Assembly (NCBI GenBank): GCA_023213315.1 | Contig: JAKCPI010002008.1 | Coordinates: forward strand, 1 to 64,000 | DNA: 64,000 nucleotides | Reading direction: 5' to 3' | Source of the DNA: Euborellia annulipes | Taxonomy: Eukaryota > Arthropoda > Insecta > Dermaptera > Anisolabididae | Part shown: positions 12,447-24,300 of the stretch, in pieces | Position numbering within the stretch: the first letter of the stretch is position 1 | Layout of the letters: every line of letters starts with the position of its first letter | Notes under the pieces: generated by a model | Told to the model about the DNA's origin: nothing | The model's input: only the letters and a program-made list of their open reading frames with translations | Database searches by the model: none | Translations under genes and position numbers: made by a program

Positions 12447-13564
12447 TCAAGAAAGTCTTTTATAAATCATTTGGACATCATTTACTAAAATTAGATCGAA
12501 GAATGTTTCTTTTTATTTTCTAGCACTTTCAAGATACAGTGAAAAATAAATTTTTTTTTTAAATGACCACAAGCTGCTAGAGCAAAGGCCTTTCACTCAC
12601 TGGATCGAAGATCGGGGATAATTCTTTTGGGGGGCTTGGAAGGAACCTCTTCGTGGTGCCTCCTAGTAACGTTGTCTTCTCTACAAGACTCGGCTGATCC
12701 TTCCAAACAACAACAACAACAACAACAAACACAATTGTAAAAAGATGAAATTATAAAGCAGACCGATAAATTTTTTAATTTTTTAGAAGCTCAGCCATTA
12801 AAAAGGACTTCTAGTCATCAGACTGCTTCAATGCATTCGTAGAAGAAATCTCATGTATTAGTTTGACACCTCTAAGATCTACAATAACATAAAAACAATT
12901 TTATTAACTTTTTTGCAACTAACCTAAAAAAAAACCTTTTTTAATCAAAGTGCCAAACTTCATCTTTCCCCACGGAGTCCGGCAAGACGGGGTCACTAGT
13001 GCATGTTGGTGTATGTTAGTCAAACACAAATTCCTTTAATTGTTTAATTTTCTGCAGTTTATATACTCGTGGATATATTTTGTAATATTTTATTCAAATT
13101 AATAAAATAAACCAGACACACACCGACCAATTTGGGCCCCCCCTTCCTTTTTTGGATTCATGGGGCCTTAAAACGTGTAGATCCATCAAAATCTCGACAT
13201 CGAATTTTTGACATGATCGCAATACTTTCTCTCTCTATATATTTCATATTTAGGGTAAGAGAAAGTAAAGATTTTAAATCGACTTAGAGAAACATTTTCT
13301 AATTTTAATAGGAAATTTACATTTTATTTTTTGAATACTTTATCAATGGTTATGTAAATTTCCATCTATTATGCATTATTTATTGATACAATGCATTAAT
13401 AAATGCTTATTATTTTTTCTAGATTTAGATAAGAAAGCGGAGGGAGTTCATTGATTACGAATTAAAAGGAAAGGATTTTGCTTTTTTGTTGTTGTTTAAC
13501 TTGTATGAATTTATTTTGTAGAAAAAATAAAAGGCCAAGCAGCTATGTTTATTTCTTTATTATA

Positions 13565-13612
13565 GAACCCATAGCGACGTTTCGGTCGATTAAGCCACCA
13601 TCTTCATGGCTA
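13565..13612 (-). ncRNA. Hammerhead-like motif, variant 5' core
   Basis: On the minus strand: ATGAAGA in place of CTGAAGA, weak stem II GGT/ACC, then GAAACGTC and GCTA, which pairs with TAGC upstream. The same family occurs complete at 44246-44294, with shared flanking sequence TTCAGCTATTCACCTCGCTA. Confidence 0.5.
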
Positions 13613-14002
13613 GGCAAAGAAATAAACATAGTTGCTTGGTCTTTTATTTATTCTACTTCATATTGATTCAGCTATTCACCTCGCTAACATGAATTTATTT
13701 AAAAAAAAATATTTTTTGAGAGATATCGATGGAGGAGTCAGACAGGTGAATAATCTCAAATAAAAAAATCTGGTGTGACAAGCACGGTACACAACTTTCG
13801 ATTACCCAAGGTAAGAGAAACTTGTGTGCTGTGCGCCAGTCACACCAGATTTTTATTTTTTATTGAGTTTTTGTAGCTGATTATATTATTTGTAGATATA
13901 ATAAAGAAATTAAAGAGAGATCAGCTAAGCATAGTTTCATTTTTTTTGCCCCTCAGAGCTGACGTTTAGGTCCTGATTTGATTTGTTTTTGATAATGACA
14001 CC

Positions 14003-14051
14003 CCAGTGCTCTGAAGATGGTCTTAAACAGAACCGAAACGTCAGCTCTGAG
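14003..14051 (+). ncRNA. Hammerhead ribozyme, dimer-type
   Basis: Stem I CAGTGCT/AGCTCTG (one T-T mismatch), CTGAAGA at 14011-14017, stem II beginning GGT and ending ACC, then GAAACGTC at 14034-14041. ACGT is self-complementary and the base at the cleavage position is C. A partner at 13956-13985 on the minus strand keeps only the 3' half. Confidence 0.7.
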
Positions 14052-16382
14052 GGGGCAAATAGATGAAATTACGCTTTGATGCACTCTCTTTAATTTCTTT
14101 ATTATCCTTACAAGTTATTATCTTTAGACTGATCTCCCAAGAAATGTTGTTTAATTTCGGAGGCTGGGACTCCCGAATATGCCGTGTATTAAGATTAACA
14201 AGAAAAGGCTTAAGAAACAATCTCGGTGGCTGTTCCAACTCGCTCAAGTCACGAGCGACATCTCAATCAATTTTAAAAAATCTTGATTTGTGTTAAGGTG
14301 TCGCAATTTGAACGAAAAATTCAGCAGAATCCCTTCATCATGAGAAGTGAAAAGTTGAAATGAGTTTCTTCAAGAGATTTTTGGCCAAACTCCGCACCCT
14401 TGTTTTAATCGTTTATATTATTTTGTATTTATAGAGATATTTGATTAAATCGGTTGATTTTTGATAAAACTAAAAAGGAGACGCCGTAGTTCAAGGATTT
14501 CAACGTTCGAATAAAGCCCTTGGAGGGAAATTAAATTAAAACGAAAACTTTGTATTTAAATAGGACATTTTTTATATGATAGCAAAAAATAACCTCAGAG
14601 TGGATTTCGTTATTTTTTCTCTTATCTCATTGGATTTTACTCATTTGACAAACTTCAAAAATCACATTGAATAAACAATAAACATGAAGGCTACATGGTG
14701 ACAGGCCACTCGGTAATCTTGGATCTAGCTAGCAAAATACAAATATTAAACTAAAGATTGTCCTAATATTTATTATTCAAATTCCTTAGCAAGACAGACA
14801 CAGTTAACTTATTTTCTTTTTCTTTCAATATTTGTTTTAAACTCCTCTATTTTGACTTTAGCCAGCCTTCCTCGATCAATATTGAGACGCAGACAAATTT
14901 TGATCATTTTGGTCCCAATCCTATTGAGCTTCATCAAACATAATTAATTTATGAATTTTAAGCGAATTTTGAGAAAATAAAAAAAAAAAAACTGAAAAAG
15001 TAAAAGTACTAGTAGCTACTCTTTGGCCGATTTTGTTGAAAAGCTTCGTGTCATATGCTAGGAATGAGCCTAACATTCCAAACTCATAGCTCTTTTGGTT
15101 CTAGAGATCTTTTGTTCACACACAAACAGACAGCATGTCGCAAAAACAACTTTTTTGGATTCAGGGGACCTCACAACGTGTATATCCACCAATCCATCTC
15201 GTCATCGAATTTTTGACATGAAACCAATATCTTCTCTCTCTATATGTATGTTACGCCGAATCGACGAAATTGTGTTGTAAGTCGCTTTGCACAGGTGTTG
15301 TCTGTTGCCTTTTCAGGGGATTTTTGTTGGGGTTTTTTCAGTAAAAGTGTTGTAATTTTTAAATTTATATTTATTATATTAATATACAGTCTAATACTTC
15401 GGAGGTTGAGAGAGAGATTGATCTCGCCCGGGAGTGGGGGGTGGCCTTTTATGCCTTCTTCCAGACAGTAATCCCCCATTCCCAGGGGATCAGACACACG
15501 TGTAACGATTCCATTTGCAGAATTTGCGCTTTTCGGTGGGAATCTTTACATGTGTGTCTTGTTCTAGAAATATATCAAATTTTGCCATCGAATGAGTTTA
15601 AAAATAGAGCTTTAGATTCCAAATATCAAATTTTGTATCTCTCTCTCTCTCTCTGTTCTTTTAGCTTCACAACAATTGCTTATTTCGTGAAATCGGCAAT
15701 TCCTCTGCCGAATTCTCGAATTAGACAATTTAATGCCTATTTCGCGAATTCGGCAACAAAATCTTTGCCGAATTCACGAAATGGGCACCCGCAACTATTC
15801 TTCGCACACGCTTTGAACAATAGATAGATAGCATGAACAAACTGTCACTTGGCAAGTCAACATGGCGCCTGATTTACATTTATCAACTATTCTTTATATG
15901 ATTATGCTTGTTTTTTAGTTATTTAAGGGCTTCAGATACTCAAAAATGCAAAAATTTTGTGATATTATCAATTGTGCTAGTAAAGGATATCGACACAAGC
16001 AAAAAATGCCCTGCCCAGGCCCATTTTTGCAAGTTATGACAATTATTAACATTGTTGAAAAAAAAATATTTGTCCTACAAAATATATGGTTTGATCAAAG
16101 AGTCTTCTAATTCGAATATTATATTTGTGTATGTATTATATAAAAAAGAAAATGTAATTATAATTAAATTATGTGTGGAATATATGTGCTTGTCACACTA
16201 GATTTTTTGTTAATCAGTTCATAATTTAATTGTCATTACCTTTTTTATATAATACATACACAAATATAATTTTCTTACTATACTTTTGAGTTATGTTCGA
16301 TATAGTGGCTGTGAGATGTATAGATGGATAATTATGGGCAGGAGCAGCCAATAAATAGACTCTGTATGCAGGTTCAATCACC

Positions 16383-16425
16383 GGAGACGTTTCGGTTCCT
16401 TTTATTTAAGAACCATCTTCAGTCC
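16383..16425 (-). ncRNA. Hammerhead ribozyme, dimer-type (left arm)
   Basis: On the minus strand: stem I GGA/TCC, CTGAAGA, stem II GGTTC/GAACC, GAAACGTC. All core positions match the hammerhead consensus. Stem I is short, so activity would depend on the dimer or on loop contacts. Confidence 0.75.
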
Positions 16426-17431
16426 TTACTAGAACATTAACATTTTATATATAAACAATTGATTATACAAAATTATCAAACAAAAATTAAAATATTTTGT
16501 TAAGTATGTTATATCAATAAATTCTCTCAAGTGAATTTTATAATTTAATATAGAAAGATTTTTCATTCTGACCGGGAGTGACCTAGGATTTTATTTATTA
16601 ATATACATTAAATATAGTATTATTTTTTTATAAATAATAAAAGTAGATAAAGGAACCTTTGTCTTCTAAAATAAACATATCCAAAATTTATCATTTTCAG
16701 ACCTTTTCGGTATTCGTCATAATATTGACGTTTCGGTTGATCATTACCCAATTACTGGAGGAAAATGGCATCATAAACTCTGCTCAGGTTCTCACTATCT
16801 CTGAAAATTGATAGAACTAGAACCAAACGCCCTAATAATTCTTGAAAAGTGTTATATTAGGGCTTTTGGTTCTAGTTCTATCAATTTTCAAAGAGATAGT
16901 GAGAACCTGATCAGAGTTTATGATGCCATTTTCCTCCAGTAATTGGGTAATGATCAACTGAAACGTCAATATTATGACGAATACCGAAAAGGTCTGAAAA
17001 TGATAAATTTTGGATATGTTTATTTTAGAAGACAAAGGTTCCTTTATCTACTTTTATTATTTATAAAAAATAATACTATATTTAATGTATATTAATAAAT
17101 AAAATCCTAGGTCACTCCCGGTCAGAATGAAAAATTTTTCTATATTAAATTATACAATTCACTTGAGAGAATTTATTGATATAACATACTCACTCACCAG
17201 TGGACCCATCGTAAATATTTTTGGCCTGGAATATACATGTGTAACATTTTTATGACGAAACAACAATGTATGTGTGCCAAAGATAACACTGACTAACTCT
17301 GTGCAATTGTATTCCAATCGTAAGATCAATATTTCTTTTATTTAACAAAATATTTTAATTTTTGTTTGATAATTTTGTACAATAATTTTTTTATATATAC
17401 ACTGTTAATGTTATATGAATATTTCTAGTAA

Positions 17432-17474
17432 GGACTGAAGATGGTTCTTAAATAAAAGGAACCGAAACGTCTCC
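17432..17474 (+). ncRNA. Hammerhead ribozyme, dimer-type (right arm)
   Basis: Plus-strand mirror of 16383-16425: GGA, CTGAAGA (17435-17441), GGTTC...GAACC, GAAACGTC (17464-17471), TCC. The core is intact. Confidence 0.75.
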
Positions 17475-17879
17475 GGTGATTGAACCTGCATACAGGGTCT
17501 ATTTATTGGCTGCTCCTGCCCATAATTATCCATCTATACATTTGAGTACTTACATTTAATTTGATTTTAGTTTTTGTTTTTTGCTCTTGTTTAAGGGGAG
17601 GCAATTGGCGACCCTTATAGTTTATCCATCGTTTAGGAGAAGTAGAATTATCTATCGTTCTCTTTCTAAAATTAGCGATTCCAACTAAAACTGACCTCCC
17701 CTTGTTTGATTGATAATTTTTCTGTTGCAATTCTTCAATTAGATTTCATCAAATAATTTCCTTGATTATATCTGCTTCCTATTTATTAAACAAATAAAAA
17801 ATAAACAAAGATAAATAATTGTATTATATAAGAAGAAGATATGATTGAAAAATAAGGTGGGAAGAAAGAAGAAAAGAGT

Positions 17880-18174
17880 GGAGTGTGAACATCGGGGGTG
17901 TGACTTTTGACCCATCCTCGTCCTCGGTTGTCGAGAAAACAAAAACAGACAGGCGATAAGACGCCGATCACGTTCTCTTTTTCAACACAACGTCGCCTCG
18001 CTCGCATTCGTCACTCGAACCAATCGGCGTTAACCGGCCGGACCTTGCTTGTTTCTCCGCCATGGCTTTCCACTCATCTCTTGCCTAAATAACATCCTCT
18101 GTTCCTACTCGTTGTTTGTAGCATTTCCAATTAGTTTTTATTTTTTTTTCTATTTAATCGATTCCCCTGTGTGA
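17880..18174 (+). promoter_or_regulatory. Promoter / 5'UTR-like segment of SLC38A9
   Basis: A CpG-rich block between AT-rich repeats, with a CCAAT box in AACCAATCGGCG near 18019 and GGCCGG just after, ending at the first coding ATG. The transcription start cannot be placed. TTTGTAG at about 18105-18111 could be a 5'UTR splice acceptor. Confidence 0.5.
18062..18088 (+). CDS. Upstream ORF, 8 codons, in a strong start context
   Basis: GCCATGG gives a near-ideal animal start context. The frame reads MAFHSSLA and stops at 18086-18088, about 86 nt before the SLC38A9 ATG. If it lies in the mature 5'UTR it would be expected to reduce or condition translation of the main frame. Confidence 0.4.
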   Translation: MAFHSSLA

Positions 18175-18320
18175 ATGTATTACGAGTTCACCATGTACGA
18201 CAAAGACGATCGCAAGACCAACGGCTATCGGTCATATTCGGACCAATTGGACTCCGGAAGCGAGAGTCATCCTCTTTTCTCCAGCGATGTGTCCTCCAAT
18301 GCAAGTCGAGATAGTTTCGG
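18175..18320 (+). CDS. SLC38A9: SLC38A9 exon 1
   Basis: Start ATG at 18175 (a second in-frame ATG lies at 18193) and donor GTGAGT, phase 2. Encodes a hydrophilic, Ser/Asp-rich N-terminus (YRSYSDQLDSGSESHPLFSS). The start is chosen because it opens the frame that splices in phase with exon 2. Confidence 0.75.
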
Positions 18321-21300
18321 GTGAGTGCCTATCCTCAATCTAATAATTAATGAATCGAATCTAATCTTGAAAACAACAAATAACGCAGATAGTAAAATAG
18401 CCTTTGTTATTCAACAAAATTTGGCTTGTATTTCTGGAAAGGGCAGAGAGAAGCAAATTTGGAAGCATCCTATGAATGGATGGATGTGCATCCAGAAATC
18501 CTAATAAAATTGCTTTTTTTTTAAGTTTTTTAACAACAAATTGATTGTCTAAGGGTGCGATTATGTTGGAGTTGTGATAAGCGATAAGAGCAGAGCGTCA
18601 ATCAGCTCGCTAGTGGTGTTTACGTTGGAGCTGCGATAATAGCAAAGACAAAGGCGGTGTCTAAAAGTTTAAACTGTTTTTAATCGCTATAAATTGGTAT
18701 TATTTGCTCCAAGATATTAATAGAAAACGTGAATATTGGTGTGGATGGAGCTGATCGGAGGTGAAGATTTTGTTTAGTCTGCATAATGTTATAATTGACA
18801 GATTAAGGTTTTGAACATAACCTCGAATTTTCAAAATATATCTACTGTATGTCAAAATTTACTATGATTTTAAATAAATATATTAAATATATTTTTAAAA
18901 TATTAGCCTAAATTAAATCATTAATAAATTTGTTTTTTAATTAAATAAACCATTATTAAGATTATTATATATTATATTAAATATTTTAAATATAATAGAA
19001 ATTAAATATAAATAGATTTAAAAAATGATTGAATTGAAGTGGCAGAAAAACGTCAAACAAATAGTAAGTAAATTTATTTATTTTAAATTAAAAAAAATAC
19101 TGTAGATTAACTTACAATTTGTTTGAGTTTTTGTGCCACTTCATTCAATAGTTTGTCTAGAAAACTATATTATTCAAATTTTTCTCTTTTCTTTTATTCC
19201 CCAATGAGGGCCTAGGAATACTTCACTTATTAAAATGTCTATAGAATGGAAAAGAATAAGTACAGGTGCAGCATATGAAGAGAGCCTTTGGATGCCAAAT
19301 GCCGAAAAGGAGACGTCGGACAAAATTTATTTGTCCATCTTCAGTCCTCGTTGGCTTATAAATTAATTAGGCACAAAGTTGTCATTGTTGTTTTGGCATG
19401 GACAAATAAATTTTGTCCGAAACGTCTCCTTTTCAGCATTTGGCATCCAAAGGCTCTCTTCATTTGCTGCACCTGTAGGCTACTTATTCTTTTCCATTCC
19501 ATAACATCAACAGCAACTTCTCTTCGAATTATAAAATGTCTATATCCATCTACGATCAGAGCGTCGATAAGAGCAAAGAATCGTGATCAAAGAAGGATTC
19601 TCAGCGCAGCTCCAATATAAACAGCTCTATTCAAAAGCATTTTTCTATTTTCTCTGCTATGCTCTTATCGTTTATCGCAGCTTAAACATAACCACACCCT
19701 AAGAAATTTGCTTCTCGAAGTTTTACCCTCAGTGACTTGCTTCTCAGATGTTGTCCCATCCACATGTAGAATGGCTTCTCATGAATTTTGTAAAACGCTC
19801 CACTATTATATAATTTGATGCACTGAAGATGGTTTGCGATTGGCATACCGAAATATTTGCAAATAAATTATTTTGGCGTGGAAAGCAGTCGTTGGTTGTT
19901 TCTTCTCCATAATTTTTTTCAAGTACAATATTTTTTTGTTATCTGGACAGAGATGTTGGAGTTGTTCCATAGACACTGGCGAATTTAGTTAGGCATACAT
20001 GATCCCGGGCCTCATACTAAAAGATTTCGGTATTTATTCCTCGGGCCGAGAATCTAAATAAAAGAAAATCTGACTGCGAACGTCTTGTTGTTTTTTGACT
20101 CCATCACCATAAAACCTACAGCCAGAGTTTTGCAATAATTGTAAATTTGATAGATTTTTTTTTGTGTCGAGATATTTTTTCAAATATTCTATTATGATGT
20201 GTTTGCTCCAGAGCTCTTTCTTGGTCGACCATCCGATCTCTTTACTTTAGGAACGCTATCATGTTTTTCCTCTCTAACCCGTCTTCAGTTTCTATCCATC
20301 ATTTTTCTTCATCCTTTCTCGGAATTGGAACTTTTTATTCAAAGAAGCAGAACAAGACTGTCATTCCTTTCGAACTACGCAACGTTGAGGGGAGTTGTCT
20401 TGGAAAGCCCCTTTGGAGCCCAGAAAATATAGTAATAGGAACAACGATTTAATATTCAAATAAAATACCCTAAACCGCAACAAATTTTCTAAAAAACAGG
20501 CTCTGAGAGTGTTTTCAAAAATTCTGACCACGTTAAAACTTTTCTATTAATTAGCATCTGTGCATTTTAATTAATTGATAAATAGGGGCGGAGGGAGGGG
20601 AGAAGCCGGCTGCAAAAATTTTAGCGAAAAAATTACATTTTAAAAAGAGAAGGGGGGGGGGGGGGCGTTCTTTCTCACATGTTCCATTTTAATAAATTCT
20701 TCTTCTTCAATTCGAGTGGCATCTTATCATTCCACAAAAACAACAAATTTGTCAATTTCCAAAGGGAATCGACTCGTCTTTAGAGCGCAAAACCCGAGGG
20801 CGGCGCTTCTGATCTTTTTATTGTTCTAAAGATAATATCCCAAGCCATTTCTATATATAATATACTAAAAAATATTCTTTATTTATTTATTGTAGAGAGC
20901 AAATAAAATTTTATCTTGAAATAAGGAAAATGAAATTTTTTCTGTTATTGTTTAAACTTTTTTTTATTTTAATAGATAAGGAAGCGAGATGGGGAGGGGG
21001 AGGGGGAGGGGAGGGGGAGAACAGAGCTTTTTTTAATTATACAGGCCTTCAAAGAATAAAATGTAAAAATCTGTTCTCCTATATAATCTTCTTTTCTCTC
21101 CTGAACAAGGAAGGGGAAATGTTTCCTCCCCCCTCCCCTCGGATTTATTAAGGCCCCTTCGACCAACTCTTCTTATTCATTCCACTTTTGGTCTCAACTT
21201 CAGTAACACTTGCGAATTTCGAAATGGCCAATGCCAATGGCAATGTGGCTAATCAGAGGTATCTTTTCCTATTTGCTTTTGACTTACAGTTAGCGTAATC

Positions 21301-24300
21301 TCCTTTTGTTTTGTTTTTTTTTTGCTTTTCTTGGGAGATAAAAATAATTCCTTTTATTTCAGGCCAAATTCGTGCATGTTTCGTGACTCGGAGACATCAG
21401 ATTTTGACGGCGATGCGGAAACGACGGGAACACATCGGCCAAATGCGCCTCGACAATGGACATCGGCAAGCCCAAGGTACCCAAGACACTTTGCTTGTAA
21501 TTGTGATGTTGTTGATTAATCAATTGATTATTGCTATTTAGCAATTACGGAGCGACGGACTCCTCGCCAGGCTCGTATCGGCCTTCGAGTTGGCCTCCAC
21601 CGTTAACAACGTCACCCCCCGCCAAGACAAACCTGGCCCGATGTTACCTTCAACCGATATCAGTACTACAATAAATTGGGAAGTTATCCAACCTACAAAG
21701 ATTACAAGGATCCTCTTCTACAGGTAACATTTGCCTCTAGAATTCATTTATTTAGCAATTGGCTAGCGGCCCTTAGCTGGGGTAACTCGTAGTCTCCTTC
21801 TACTAGAATCTCTTCAGAGCATTATAAAAAATAATTTCAAGTTTTTTGGGTTTCTCGTTTTGAAAAATGCAATTATTTTCATTTTCATCTACATACAAAT
21901 GATAATTGCTTTTGCAAAACGTTTTATTTGATCAGACTCGGGCAAGTGGCAGGATTAAAAATAAATAACTTTAATTTTGATTAAGAAAGCCGACCTTTTG
22001 AAAGAGCGTTAAGCCTAAAAATTCTTCTAATTTAATTATTGAAGCAAAACAAAGGAAAGATGAATAATTTCTTCTCTTTAATTTCCAGCAATTGCTTCCA
22101 GGGGATTCCATTTTAGGACTTCATTCGCTTCATTCGACAGAACATGAAGACCAGTCAAGCAAACAGAGCAGCCTCGTGACAATGTAAGCCAGCAATCAGC
22201 GAAACATCTTTTAATTAATTCTCATGACGCAGAGACAAACCATCTGTATGTTAATTCTCTAATCTCTATTATGAATCAGATTCCAAACAAGAAGAAGAGA
22301 ATTGGAGATTAATTTATCAAGACTTTTAGGCTAATAGAACATTTCTATTTGAATTTCTTTCTATTTATTAATAAAATGAATATTTTAGGTCAAATTTTAT
22401 CAAGGCTAAGGCCAAAGTTGCTATTATTTCTAGACCCTTTTACAAAAACGACTTTTCGACTATCAAATAACAATTATTTTAAATGGGAATAAATTTATTT
22501 CCATTTTTGGCCAAAAAGACAAACCAATTTCTTTATTTATAAATTAAATTAATCCTGCATTGTTAGAAATAAATCGAGTTAAATCAGTCACAATTATCTT
22601 GCAATCAGGCATACCATCACAACGCCACAACAATACCTAAATTGAGCTTAAAAAGGACGCGGACATTGTTGGTTGTTTTTAGATCTGATTTGTTTCTATT
22701 CATCCAAAATGAACCCTCCGAAATTTGGAAATGATGAACGATCTTTTCTTTTGTATTAATTTATCCAAGTGGAATTGATTCAATTAAAAGGTGAATTATT
22801 TCCAGCTTGGAAAATAAAAAACTTTTATTATTTGTTTGAAAAAGATGTATTTTTTAAAACAACGCTCAATTATCCAGGTAATATATCGATTAAGGTCGCC
22901 GGTGATCCCGTCGCGCGACCGCCGCGGAAGCGGCAATCGAAACACAAATTCTCATCCAACAATTAGCGTAATAATTTTTAAAAGATAACAAATTCCTTAT
23001 CAATTTGTCAATTACGTATTCATTATTTTATTTTATTTTTTTTTCGAAATCCTACTACGATGATGACATTTAAATAGATAACAGCAAACATTTTTTTTTT
23101 TTTTTTTTAAATAAAAATAATTATCATGAACGATCCAAAATTAAATGTGCACTTTGCTCTTGAAAAAAAAAAAAAAAAAAATAGATCCCTCGCAAATCTC
23201 GGCGCCGTCTCTCGACTGTCGTGTCACATGCCTTGCTAGGCTAAACACAAACCGATGACGTCCAGCCGAGGAACCGGAGATATTCAGATTAGAGAGGAGA
23301 CGGGAAACTATTTCGTTATTATTCTAATCTTTTTTGGCATTCGATCGAATTTTTTATCTCCACTCAGCAAAATTTATATAGTCTTTTTCTTATTTATAAA
23401 AAAAAGGTCACGGATAGCATCTGGGTCAAACTTTTTAGGTTGTAAAGCGAAAATCGAATATCATTTGCGTATCTCTTTCGTCGGCTACGCGTCACGCGAG
23501 GTGGAAAACGACACGAAATAATTCTTGGAGGCAATTGCCCCTCTCCCAGCCAGCTACTGATTCTCTCCGTTGGTTTTGTTGCACAATCTATTGAAAAGAG
23601 ATCCTTTAAAGCAGAGGAGCCCAACGCAATTTAAGCCACGAACCACTTTAGAAAATTCTTAAAATGAGGATGATAAGGAGAAAAAAACCAGCTTCCGTTT
23701 TCTCTCTCACTACTTCATTTTATTTGCAAATATTTCCGTTCCTATCCTATACAGGGGCCATCTTCAGTGCATATATGCCTGGACGTTCTATGCCAGTGTA
23801 CAGTGAGTTGGTAATTTACAGTTATTTACTAGTAAATAACCGTGTAATTGGTATTTTAGTTGTGGCTGTTGAGTTGTATCAAGGAAGGGTTGCAGGAGCA
23901 GAGACTGGCAGCCAGATTTCTTTCTTTAAATATTTTTATTGGGCCGACGTTTCGGTCTCGATAGAGGCCATCTTCAGGGCCCAATGATCATCATCACGCA
24001 TAGCTGCCTAATGCAAATAATATATATTTCATTGACATTTATTGGGCCCTGAAGATGGCCTCTATCGAGACCGAAACGTCGGCCCAATAAAAATATTTAA
24101 AGAAAGAAATCTGGCTGCCAGTCTCTGCTCCTGCAACCCTTCCTTGATAAACCGTGTAATTTACTCGGCTGTAAATGGTTGTTCCCAACTGATTTAAAGG
24201 GTCAGGGCGATTTCGAAAGGGTCACAAGTTAATATTTTTTTCTAAATATCTATTCATTCAGAGAAATAAATAAAGACACAGAGAGTCCAGTCCTTTTAGC

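Larger units (their letters stand above)
16316..17541. repeat. 1.2-kb hammerhead foldback
   Basis: Arms start ATGTATAGATGGATAATTAT and close with the mirror sequence at 17541; the loop is near 16830-16860. A private insertion of about 150 bp sits in the right arm near 17183-17333. Each arm carries an outer hammerhead plus an inner, decayed GAAACGTC motif (about 16731 on the minus strand, about 16961 on the plus strand). Confidence 0.85.
11137..17880. other. Intergenic repeats upstream of SLC38A9
   Basis: No gene is supported. Contents: AT-rich DNA, an AAC trinucleotide run near 12710-12728, R1 fragments (13140-13268, 14940-15245), short TCTGGTGTGAC palindromes (13767-13855), hammerhead elements near 13560, 14003 and 16383-17474, and GAATTC-rich short inverted repeats near 15690-15780. 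A 48-codon minus-strand frame (12446-12300) with coding-like composition is listed separately. Confidence 0.6.
23876..24148. repeat. Hammerhead foldback in SLC38A9 intron 4
   Basis: Short palindrome (arms start TATCAAGGAAGGGTTGCAGG) with two near-identical hammerheads on opposite strands, separated by about 55 bp. Confidence 0.9.

Noticed and set aside
15441..15827. 128-codon plus-strand frame
   Set aside because: Crosses a CT microsatellite and GAATTC inverted repeats, with no recognisable domain or splice context.
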